Assembly: GCA_016874755.1 (NCBI GenBank)
Contig: VGTH01000049.1
Span: 1-41,282, forward strand
Source of the DNA: Deltaproteobacteria bacterium
GTDB lineage: Bacteria > Desulfobacterota > Binatia > UBA9968
DNA: 41,282 nt
Direction of reading: 5' to 3'
Positions 31,200 to 38,263 of the stretch are shown here, one piece after another. The position numbers were made by a program, and so were the translations under genes. Under the pieces are notes generated by a model, which saw nothing but the letters and a program-made list of their open reading frames with translations, had not been told where the DNA came from and did no database searches. Positions within the stretch are counted from its first letter, which is position 1. Every line of letters begins with the position of its first letter.

Positions 31200-31898
31200 A
31201 TGGCTGAACGGATTGTCTCCATGCATGCCGCCCATCGCAGCGGCAAAGAAGTGGTCGATGGCTTTCTATCGCGCCCGACCGCTGGCGGCGAGCATCCGGC
31301 GATTGTCCTGGTGCACGGCTACCGCGGCCTGGACGACGGGCAACGCGCGGTGACCCGGAAGTTCGCCCAGGAGGGATTTGTTTGCTTGTCGCCGGATCTG
31401 TTTCACGGCAAGACCTACCACACGCTGGAAGAGTGCGCGCTTAAAAAGACCTCTCTAGATATTCCGCGCGCGGTGAACAATATCGTCGACGGTGTCGACT
31501 ATCTGCGCAAGCTCCCCTGGGTTGGCAAAAAGAAAGTGGCGGTGTTGGGCTTTTGCATGGGCGGCGGCTTGGCGCTCTATGCGTTGGCGCAATCCAAGGC
31601 CTTCGCCGCCGGCGTGATTTACTACCAGAGCATGTTTCCCGATCCGGAGGATTTAAAAACCATCACTGCGCCGATGCTCTGCCACTATGGCAGCGCCGAT
31701 CACGGCACGACCCAGACCGAGATCGACATGTTTCGCGCGACTCTGGATAAATACAAAAAGAGCTACCAGATCGAAATGTACGAAGGAGCGGGACACGCGT
31801 TTCTCAATAACCCATCCGGCAAGAGTGTCGCGAATCGTGATGCCGCCGAGAAATCGGTGGCCGCGACCAGCAAATGGCTTAAGAAAGTGTTGGCGTAA
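31200..31898 (+). CDS. Dienelactone hydrolase family protein
   Basis: 232 residues, alpha/beta hydrolase of the dienelactone hydrolase type with a Cys nucleophile: VAVLGFCMGGGLALYAL puts Cys near 118, Asp is in YGSADHGT near 168, and His in GAGHAFLN near 199. The oxyanion segment IVLVHGYRGLDD lies near residue 35. Such enzymes open lactones formed in (chloro)catechol degradation, but many homologues have broader ester specificity. It lies 34 bases after leuD and before a zinc-ribbon gene. No signal peptide, so cytoplasmic. Confidence 0.88.
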   Translation: MAERIVSMHAAHRSGKEVVDGFLSRPTAGGEHPAIVLVHGYRGLDDGQRAVTRKFAQEGFVCLSPDLFHGKTYHTLEECALKKTSLDIPRAVNNIVDGVDYLRKLPWVGKKKVAVLGFCMGGGLALYALAQSKAFAAGVIYYQSMFPDPEDLKTITAPMLCHYGSADHGTTQTEIDMFRATLDKYKKSYQIEMYEGAGHAFLNNPSGKSVANRDAAEKSVAATSKWLKKVLA

Positions 31899-31925
31899 TC
31901 ACAGACTGGCAATCAGGAGGAAAAG

Positions 31926-32231
31926 ATGGCCGACAAGTGGGATGAACGTAAGAAAGCGCAAGAAGACGAATACTTTGTCAGGAAGGAAAAGGAGCAGCTC
32001 GCCAAGCTGAAAGCCAAGCAGGAGGCCGAGAGCAAGGACGCCGCCAAGCAGGCCAGCTACATGAAATGCCCCAAGTGCGGTGAGTCTTTGAAAGCGCGCC
32101 ACTTTCAGAAGGTCGAAATCGACCAGTGCGGCGGCTGCGGCGGCATCTGGCTCGATGCCGGCGAGTTGGAGCAGGTGGCGGCCAAAGATGAGGGGAGTTG
32201 GCTGGGCAAGTTCTGGCAGAAGAATGGATAG
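31926..32231 (+). CDS. zf-TFIIB zinc-ribbon domain protein
   Basis: 101 residues. A charged helical N-terminus (about 1-44, EKEQLAKLKAKQEAESKDAA) is probably a coiled coil, followed by one zinc ribbon with Cys48, Cys51 (CPKCG) and Cys68, Cys71 (DQCGGCGGIWLDAGELEQV). That GGCGGIWLD block is the signature of the zf-TFIIB family, a small group of unknown function in bacteria. AGGAGG precedes the ATG. Probable metal-binding scaffold; no more can be said. Confidence 0.88.
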   Translation: MADKWDERKKAQEDEYFVRKEKEQLAKLKAKQEAESKDAAKQASYMKCPKCGESLKARHFQKVEIDQCGGCGGIWLDAGELEQVAAKDEGSWLGKFWQKNG

Positions 32232-32280
32232 TTGTGATGAAGTTTGAAGCGTGAGACGGCTAGAATAAAGAGGTGCCGTG

Positions 32281-32838
32281 ATGATGAAGACCATTTATCG
32301 TGTTGTGTTGGTGATGCTGCTTTTCGCCCAGACGGTCAGCGTATCTTTGGCTCAGGAGGGGAAGATCGTCCCCTACGTGCCGACGCCGCAGGAAGTGGTC
32401 GACCGCATGCTCGATTTGGCGCAGGTGAAGAAGGGCGACGTCGTCTACGATCTTGGCTCGGGCGACGGCCGTATCGTCGTTACGGCAGCAAAGAAATACG
32501 GCGTCAAGGCGATCGGTTTTGAGATCGATCCCGAGCGCATCCGCGAGTCGAAAGAGAACATCAAGAAGGCCGGTGTCGAGCATTTAGTGGAAATTCGCCA
32601 GCAGGATATTCGCACGGTGGACTTGTCACCGGCGTCGGTGCTGACCATGTATCTGCTGCCGGAGGTGAACCTGATGATTCGGCCGAATATCTGGAAGCAG
32701 ATGAAAGGCGGCTCGCGGATCGTCTCGCATGATTTCGACATGGGCGATTGGAAGCCGCTCAAAACCGAATACGTTAAGGACAGCGGCAGTTGGGACCACA
32801 CGCTGTATCTGTGGCACGTGGAAGCGGCGAAAAAGTAG
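32281..32838 (+). CDS. Exported class I SAM-dependent methyltransferase
   Basis: 185 residues from the ATG at 32281 (AGAGGTG upstream). An N-terminal signal peptide (about 1-24, LVMLLFAQTVSVSLA) precedes a Rossmann methyltransferase domain: PYVPTPQEVVDRMLDLA near 31-47, SAM motif VYDLGSGDGRIVV near 55-67 and FEIDPERI near 80. Proteins of this kind ('PYVPTP..VV..ML' group) are known from many environmental genomes, but their target is not known. A periplasmic SAM enzyme is puzzling because SAM is cytoplasmic; the segment may instead act as a membrane anchor. It directly precedes livK. Confidence 0.83.
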   Translation: MMKTIYRVVLVMLLFAQTVSVSLAQEGKIVPYVPTPQEVVDRMLDLAQVKKGDVVYDLGSGDGRIVVTAAKKYGVKAIGFEIDPERIRESKENIKKAGVEHLVEIRQQDIRTVDLSPASVLTMYLLPEVNLMIRPNIWKQMKGGSRIVSHDFDMGDWKPLKTEYVKDSGSWDHTLYLWHVEAAKK

Positions 32839-32865
32839 TCGACAAGAGGAAGCTTAGGAGACGCG

Positions 32866-34014
32866 ATGAGCGCAAGAACATTTCTCGCTGCGGTGGTGTT
32901 GGCATGGGGTGCGTTGGGGGACGTGGCGTCGGCGCAAATCAAGCTCGGCGCGGCGGAGGCGCTGACCGGCAATGCGGCGCAATACGGCCTGCCAATCCGC
33001 AAAGGCTTCGAGCTCGCCATGGGCGAGATCAACGCTGCCGGCGGCATCAACGGTCGGAAGCTTGAGCTGATTATTGAAGACGAGCAGGGCAAGAAAGAGG
33101 AAGCGATCAACGTTTTCAAAAAGCTGATCTTTCAGGACAAGGTGTTGATGCTGTTCGGCCCGACGTTGTCCAATTCGGCGCAGGCCTCGGATCCGGTTGC
33201 GCAAGGCGCCAAAGTCGTCGTCTTCGGCACGTCCAATACGGCCGACGGCATTACTTCCATCGGCAACTACGTCTTTCGCAACTCGGTCACCGAAGCCGAT
33301 ATTCTGCCGGTGACTCTCAAAGTCGCGCTGCAAAAGACCGGCTTGAAGAAAGTCGCCGTCCTTTACGGCAACGACGATGCTTTCACCAAGAGCGGCTATG
33401 ACAATTTTAAAAGAGCTCTCGAAGGGCTCAAGATTCCGGTGACGACGACGGAGACCTTCGCCAAGGGCGACGTCGACTTCAAGCCACAGCTCACCAAGAT
33501 CAAGGCGAGTAACCCCGATGCCATCGTGCTGTCAGCGCTGGTGGCCGAAGGTGCGCCGGTGATGGTGCAGGCGCGTCAGCTGGGCATCCATCTGCCGTTC
33601 ATCGGCGGCAACGGCATGAACTCGCCGAAGATATTTGAACTGGCGAAGGACAGCTCGGATAATCTATGGGTCGGCAGTCCGTGGTCGGTGGAAAATCCCG
33701 CGCCGGAAAACAAGAAGTTCATCGCCGCTTATCAGAAGGCGCATAACGCGCTGCCGGATCAATTCGCCGCCCAAGCCTACGACGCCATGCACATCGTCGC
33801 CCAGGCACTCAAGAACGTGAAGCTCTCGGGAAAATTGGACGGGGACCGCAAGGCGCTGCGCGATGCCTTGCCCGGCGTCCAGTTCAGCGGCGCCACCGGG
33901 CCGTTTAAATTTCGCCAGGTGACGGATAAGGCCGGCAAGCCGGCCGGCTATGACGCCGTGCAGACGGCAATTGTGTCGGTAACCAAAGGCAACCAGTACG
34001 TCATTCAGAAATAG
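32866..34014 (+). CDS. livK: Branched-chain amino acid-type ABC transporter SBP
   Basis: 382 residues. Signal peptide about 1-23 (cleavage after VASA), then IKLGAAEALTGNAAQYGLPI and GFELAMGEINAAGGINGRKL, the standard opening of Peripla_BP_6 / LivK-type proteins. The family is used for branched-chain amino acids but also for urea, amides and aromatic acids. It is the first gene of a complete livKHMGF set, 3 bases from livH. AGGAGACGCG provides the ribosome-binding site. Symbol by family and gene order; the ligand is unproven. Confidence 0.9.
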   Translation: MSARTFLAAVVLAWGALGDVASAQIKLGAAEALTGNAAQYGLPIRKGFELAMGEINAAGGINGRKLELIIEDEQGKKEEAINVFKKLIFQDKVLMLFGPTLSNSAQASDPVAQGAKVVVFGTSNTADGITSIGNYVFRNSVTEADILPVTLKVALQKTGLKKVAVLYGNDDAFTKSGYDNFKRALEGLKIPVTTTETFAKGDVDFKPQLTKIKASNPDAIVLSALVAEGAPVMVQARQLGIHLPFIGGNGMNSPKIFELAKDSSDNLWVGSPWSVENPAPENKKFIAAYQKAHNALPDQFAAQAYDAMHIVAQALKNVKLSGKLDGDRKALRDALPGVQFSGATGPFKFRQVTDKAGKPAGYDAVQTAIVSVTKGNQYVIQK

Positions 34015-34017
34015 CGC

Positions 34018-34899
34018 ATGTTGGCGCAGCAACTCGTCAACGCGCTCTCCCTCGGCGGCGTCTACGCGCTTTTCGCTCTCGGTTTCACGCTCATATTTGG
34101 CGTTCTCGACGTGATCAATCTCGCCCACGGGGCGATTTTCATGTTGGGCGCCTACGCGGCATTGCAGGCCGTGCTGCTGCTCAAGTTGCCGCTGCCGGCG
34201 GCCATCGTTGTTGCCATCTTAGTCGCCGCGCTGGCCGGCCTGCTGCTCGATCGCTTTATCTTTGCGCCGCTGCGGGCGCGCAACGCGCCCCATCTGGCGC
34301 CGATGATCGCCACCATTGGTTTGGCGATCTCGATCAATAGTGCCGTGCAAGGCATTTTCGGCGCGGAGAATCTGCGCTTTCCAGTCGATGCCTTGCCGGC
34401 CGAAGCGTTTCAGATGGGCACTATCCGCGTCACGCTGATTGAGCTGCAGATTATCTTTTTGTCGATTCTCCTGATGGTGGCCCTGCTCTGGGGCCTCAAG
34501 CGCACGCGCGTCGGCGTGGCGCTGCGCGCCATCGCCGAGTCACCCAAGGCCGCGGCGCTCTTGGGCATCGACGTCGAGAAGCTGTTCGGCGTCACCGCTG
34601 TCATCGCGTCGATTCTAGGTGGCGTTGCCGGTGTGCTGATTGCGCTCTATTCCAACGCGCTGTTTCCGACCATGGGCCAGCCGATGTTGCATAAAGGCAT
34701 AGCGGTGGTGATCCTCGGCGGCATGGGCGACATCCGCGGTGCCATGCTCGGCGGCTTGTTTCTCGGCTTCGCGGAAGTCTTTGCGGTGGCGTACATCGGC
34801 TCGACCATGCGCGATGCGGTGGCGTTCGGACTGCTATTCGCCATCTTACTCTTGCGTCCGCAGGGACTCTTCGGGCAAGCCGCGCAGCGGCGAGCGTAG
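34018..34899 (+). CDS. livH: HAAT-type ABC transporter permease
   Basis: 293 residues, a polytopic inner-membrane permease of the LivH type with about eight hydrophobic segments. It starts LAQQLVNALSLGGVYALFAL and carries the conserved LGVALRAIAESPKAAALLGID-like cytoplasmic loop (GVALRAIAESPKAAALLGID near 161-180), which contacts the ATPases. It pairs with livM to form the channel. It begins 3 bases after the livK stop. A 130-base repeat-containing gap separates it from livM. Confidence 0.92.
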   Translation: MLAQQLVNALSLGGVYALFALGFTLIFGVLDVINLAHGAIFMLGAYAALQAVLLLKLPLPAAIVVAILVAALAGLLLDRFIFAPLRARNAPHLAPMIATIGLAISINSAVQGIFGAENLRFPVDALPAEAFQMGTIRVTLIELQIIFLSILLMVALLWGLKRTRVGVALRAIAESPKAAALLGIDVEKLFGVTAVIASILGGVAGVLIALYSNALFPTMGQPMLHKGIAVVILGGMGDIRGAMLGGLFLGFAEVFAVAYIGSTMRDAVAFGLLFAILLLRPQGLFGQAAQRRA

Positions 34900-35029
34900 C
34901 CGCGCTTTGCGCCGCGGTTCAGAGTTCCGGGTTTCGAGTTGCCGGTTGGGCTCGTTCCGGTTGTATGCAGTTTGGAAGGTGTGAGATTTGAAATCTGAGA
35001 TAATCTGAGATTCTGAGCGCAGCGAAGAC
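34900..35029. repeat. Repeat-derived spacer inside the liv operon
   Basis: The livH-livM gap is made of short repeat words: GGGTTTCGAGT (34930-34940, also at 8964-8974), a run of GAGATTTGAAATCTGAGATA-like units (34983-35010), and the family D core ATTCTGAGCGCAGCGAAGA (35010-35028). The last one ends directly before the livM ATG, and no proper ribosome-binding site is visible there. Confidence 0.55.
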
Positions 35030-35887
35030 ATGGAATGGCTCGATAGTTTCTGGTCGATATACAGCACGCTGGTGCTTTCCATGGGCACCAATATTCTGCT
35101 GGCGCTGTCGATCTATTTCACGCTGTCGTGCGGCTTGTTGACCGTGGCCAACGCCGCCTTTATGGGCATTGGCGCCTATGCGGCGGCCCTGCTGACGCTG
35201 AACGCTGGCGCGCCTTTTTCTCTCGCTTTGCTCGCCGGCACGCTCTTGCCGGCCGCCGTAGCGTTACTGCTTGGGCCGCCGACGCTGCGGCTTTCCGGGG
35301 TTTACCTGGCGATGGCGACACTCGCCTTTGGTGAAGTCGTGCGCATTACCATCCTCAATGCGGAAGGTCTTACCGGCGGCGCGCTGGGGCTCAACGGCAT
35401 CGAGCAGCTCACTCACGTTGGCCATGTGGCCGGCGCGGTGTTGGTCGCGCTGTTTCTTTCTCTACGCGCGGCCAAGTCGCGGCTCGGACGTGCCTTCGCG
35501 GCGATTTGCCAGGACGAAACGGCAACCGAGCTGATGGGCGTCCACGTGCGCGCCTATCAACTGTGCGCTTTCACCTGCGGGGCGGCGCTCGCCGGTTTGG
35601 CCGGCGCGCTGAACGCGCACTTTACGTTTTTCATCAGCCCCAACGAATATGGCTTCGAGCGCGGCGTTGAGATTTTAGCCATGGGCGTGCTCGGCGGCAC
35701 TGGCAGTCCGTGGGGCGCGGTAATTGGCGCCGTCGTCATAACGCTCCTGCCCGAGCTCTTGCGCGGCTTGGGTTACTTCCGCCCGCTGATCAATGGCTTG
35801 ATCCTGGTGATCATTATTCTCTACTCTCCCAAGGGCTTGTGGGATTTGCTGCGTGGTGCGCGCCGCACTGCCGTAGCCACTCGTTGA
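35030..35887 (+). CDS. livM: HAAT-type ABC transporter permease
   Basis: 285 residues, the LivM-type permease partner of LivH. It has repeated hydrophobic segments, a conserved ATLAFGEVVRITILNAEGLT near 98-117 (the 'G...R..n....tgG' region) and the coupling loop SRLGRAFAAICQDETATELM near 150. GVLGGTGSPWGAVIGAVVI lies near 220. The ATG at 35030 directly follows repeat sequence, so initiation signals look poor. It is two bases from livG. Confidence 0.91.
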   Translation: MEWLDSFWSIYSTLVLSMGTNILLALSIYFTLSCGLLTVANAAFMGIGAYAAALLTLNAGAPFSLALLAGTLLPAAVALLLGPPTLRLSGVYLAMATLAFGEVVRITILNAEGLTGGALGLNGIEQLTHVGHVAGAVLVALFLSLRAAKSRLGRAFAAICQDETATELMGVHVRAYQLCAFTCGAALAGLAGALNAHFTFFISPNEYGFERGVEILAMGVLGGTGSPWGAVIGAVVITLLPELLRGLGYFRPLINGLILVIIILYSPKGLWDLLRGARRTAVATR

Positions 35888-35889
35888 TT

Positions 35890-36672
35890 ATGCTAACGCT
35901 TTCCTCTGTCTCGAAGCATTTCGGCGGGCTGCAGGTGCTGCAGCGGATCGATCTAGAAATTGCCGCGCGCGGCATCTATGGACTCATCGGCCCCAATGGC
36001 GCCGGCAAAACCACGGTGTTCAATCTAATCACGGGCCTGTTGCCGCCGAGCGAGGGAACCATCGAATTTTTGGGTCAACGGCTGAACGGTTTGCCGCCGC
36101 ACCGCATCGCGCGCGCCGGCATTGCGCGCACGTTTCAGAACATTCGCTTGTTCAAAGAGATGTCGCTGGTGGAAAACGTGTTGCTGGCGCTGGCGGAGCA
36201 GCATGGCGCGAGCGCGCTGCGGCTCCTGGTGCCGGGAAGGGCGTTTCAGACGATCGAGCGCCGCGAACGCGAATTGGCGCTGGAGCTGCTGGAGCGCATG
36301 GGCTTAGGCAACAAAGCCAATCAATTCGCCGGCCAGCTTTCCTATGGCGAGCAGCGCCGCTTGGAGATTGCTCGCGCGCTGGCGACCCGGCCAAAGCTCT
36401 TGCTGCTCGACGAACCGGCGGCCGGCATGAACAGCGCGGAGAAACAGCAATTGATGGATGACGTGATTAAACTTGGCAATAGCGGCTTGAGCGTGCTGGT
36501 CATCGAGCATGATATGCGTTTCATCATGGGCCTGTGTGAACGGATCACGGTGTTGAATTTCGGTGAAGTGATCGCCGAGGGAACGCCAGGCGAAATCCGC
36601 TCCAATCGCGTGGTAGTCGAAGCCTATCTCGGCAACGATGACCACGCGGTGCCGCTCCAGGGGGCCCGGTGA
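35890..36672 (+). CDS. livG: HAAT-type ABC transporter ATPase LivG
   Basis: 260 residues from the ATG at 35890, two bases after the livM stop; a longer frame overlapping livM is not needed. Walker A GPNGAGKTT near 34-42, LivG-type 'GIARTFQNIRLFKEMS' near 77-92, ABC signature LSYGEQRRLEIARAL near 153-167, and Walker B LLLLDEPAAGMN near 173-184. It hydrolyses ATP at the cytoplasmic face of LivHM. Its last bases overlap the GTG start of livF. Confidence 0.93.
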   Translation: MLTLSSVSKHFGGLQVLQRIDLEIAARGIYGLIGPNGAGKTTVFNLITGLLPPSEGTIEFLGQRLNGLPPHRIARAGIARTFQNIRLFKEMSLVENVLLALAEQHGASALRLLVPGRAFQTIERRERELALELLERMGLGNKANQFAGQLSYGEQRRLEIARALATRPKLLLLDEPAAGMNSAEKQQLMDDVIKLGNSGLSVLVIEHDMRFIMGLCERITVLNFGEVIAEGTPGEIRSNRVVVEAYLGNDDHAVPLQGAR

Positions 36673-37379
36673 GCGGGCTCCTCGAAGTGAAAGGATTGCA
36701 GGTACGCTACGGCGTCATCGAGGCGGTCAAAGGCATTGACCTGAGCCTTGCCGGCGGCAAGATCACCACACTTCTGGGCGCCAACGGCGCCGGCAAATCG
36801 ACCACGCTACTGGCGCTGTCGGGACTGTTGCCGTCGAGCGGCTCGATCCGCTTCGACGGTGCGGAGTTGCGCGGCGTGCCACCGCATCGAGTGGTCGAAC
36901 AAGGACTTATCCATGTGCCCGAAGGGCGGCAGATCTTAACGACCCTCAGCGTCAGAGAGAACTTGATGTTGGGCGCATTCCGGCGGCGCGATTTTCACGA
37001 AATCAGCGCCGACCTGGAAAAAATGCTGGTGCTGTTCCCGCGCTTAAAAGAGCGCATCGACGGCACCGCCGGCAATCTCTCGGGCGGCGAGCAGCAGATG
37101 CTCGCCATCGCGCGCGGCTTGATGGCGCGGCCGCGGCTGCTGCTATTGGATGAACCGTCGATGGGTTTGGCGCCGCTTCTGGTGCAAGAGATATTTCGCT
37201 CGCTGCGCGAGTTGAACGACCAAGGGTTGACGATCTTTTTGGTTGAACAGAATGTCCGCCAAGCTCTCAAGGTTGCCCACTATGCCTACGTGATGGAGAA
37301 CGGTGTCATCGCGCTCTCTGGATCGAGCGCCGAGTTGCTCGACAATCCGAAAATTATCGAAGCCTATCTGGGCGGCTGA
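36669..37379 (+). CDS. livF: HAAT-type ABC transporter ATPase LivF
   Basis: 236 residues, the second ATPase of the transporter. The GTG start overlaps the livG stop (GTGA), a typical coupled arrangement. Walker A GANGAGKSTT near 37-46, LivF-type VPEGRQILTTLSVRENLMLG near 84-103, signature LSGGEQQMLAIARGL near 137-151 and Walker B LLLLDEPSMGLAP near 157-169. It is the last gene of the operon; a weak 7-bp dyad follows at once. Confidence 0.93.
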   Translation: MSGLLEVKGLQVRYGVIEAVKGIDLSLAGGKITTLLGANGAGKSTTLLALSGLLPSSGSIRFDGAELRGVPPHRVVEQGLIHVPEGRQILTTLSVRENLMLGAFRRRDFHEISADLEKMLVLFPRLKERIDGTAGNLSGGEQQMLAIARGLMARPRLLLLDEPSMGLAPLLVQEIFRSLRELNDQGLTIFLVEQNVRQALKVAHYAYVMENGVIALSGSSAELLDNPKIIEAYLGG

Positions 37380-37407
37380 CCGTCAAAAGTTTGTTTACGA
37401 TTGACGG
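37380..37407 (+). terminator. Weak dyad after livF
   Basis: CCGTCAA (37380-37386) and TTGACGG (37401-37407) form a 7-bp stem with a 14-base loop right after the livF stop. There is no T-run, so it is only a candidate terminator or 3' stabilising hairpin. The rest of the gap to 37582 holds no gene; near its end GGCGCAAGATCGGAGAGG looks like a degenerate family A tail that supplies the next ribosome-binding site. Confidence 0.35.
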
Positions 37408-37582
37408 TGCGCCGCTCCGTTGAATTGCACTTAGACTCTTTGTTCCTCCAGTAATCCTCTCGCTCTGATTGCAAGTCACTAAAGTTCGTCACGAGGGTGC
37501 CGAATTTGGTTATTGATGGCGTGTTTCCCGCGTATCGCGCACGCCGGCGTAAAAAGGCGCAAGATCGGAGAGGAGATTTTTT

Positions 37583-37789
37583 ATGGAAGAGATATTAACC
37601 GCCTCGCAGGTAGCTGAGCTGCTGCAGATGCATCCGCGCACAGTCTACAAGCTGGTGAAGCAAGGGTCGTTGCCTGGCCGCAAGTGCGGCGGTGGCTGGC
37701 GTTTTCGCCGCAGCGAAATCATGACCATGATCTCGCCCCACGGCGAGGGCAATGGGTCGTCAGCCAACGGCGCCGACAAACAACCATAA
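37583..37789 (+). CDS. Excisionase-type helix-turn-helix DNA-binding protein
   Basis: 68 residues. One winged-helix domain of the MerR/excisionase (HTH_17) type: EILTASQVAELLQMHPRTVY near 3-22 and KLVKQGSLPGRKCGGGWRFR near 23-42, ending with a polar tail. These small proteins bind DNA as regulators or phage/plasmid excisionases. No integrase is near, so a regulatory role is more likely. GGAGAGGAG precedes the ATG. It is followed directly by the shrunken SBP and the histidine kinase, and the three may be one transcription unit. Confidence 0.85.
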   Translation: MEEILTASQVAELLQMHPRTVYKLVKQGSLPGRKCGGGWRFRRSEIMTMISPHGEGNGSSANGADKQP

Positions 37790-37833
37790 GGATAGCCTCC
37801 CCTGTTTACGCGGGTTTTTCATAGCGGCGGAAC

Positions 37834-38254
37834 ATGGCGGTTCGGCTTCGATGGCCGTCGCGGCCGCGCGTGGGCAAGCGCGCCAGCGGCGGCGTGGTTT
37901 TTTTGGGCGCTGTTGTTGTCGCTGCCCGGTCAGCTCCACGCCGAGAAGACCTACAACATCGCATCGCTCGTGGCCACCGCTGCTTCGGCTAGAGCGGCTG
38001 AGGGCAGCGGTATTCCAGTGCTGTTTCTGAGCTCGGGCAATCCGCAGGCGTTGGTCAACAGTTTTGCCGGCTCGGGGCGCAATCTGGCCGGCATCAGTTC
38101 CGGATCGGTGGCACTCACCGGCAAACGCTTTGAACTGTTGCGGACGCTGTTTCCGAGAGCGAAAAGAGTGGCGATGCCGCTGGATCCGGCCAAAGCCATT
38201 GATCTGAAAATTCCCAAAGAGCTGCTTCTCCTCGCCGACAAAATATACGAATAA
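37834..38254 (+). pseudogene. Shrunken, frameshifted ABC_sub_bind (PF04392-type) SBP
   Basis: The coding frame ending at 38254 reads LHAEKTYNIASLVAT, then GIPVLFLSSGNPQALVNSFA, LAGISSGSVALTGKRFELLR and finally KIPKELLLLADKIYE. These are the beginning, part of domain 1 and the very C-terminus of ABC_sub_bind proteins; the whole second domain and half of the first are missing, both in frame. There is no ATG in that frame. Removing one T from the T7 run at 37898-37904 joins it to the ATG at 37834 and restores a full signal peptide (KRASGGVVFWALLLSLPGQ, cut after LHA). The product would be about 139 residues against about 320 normally. It sits 9 bases before a histidine kinase that may once have sensed it. 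Confidence 0.6.
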
Positions 38255-38263
38255 CCGTTGACC

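Noticed and set aside
35710-36672. A 60-residue N-terminal extension of LivG
   Set aside because: It lies inside livM in another frame; the ATG at 35890 gives a normal LivG N-terminus.
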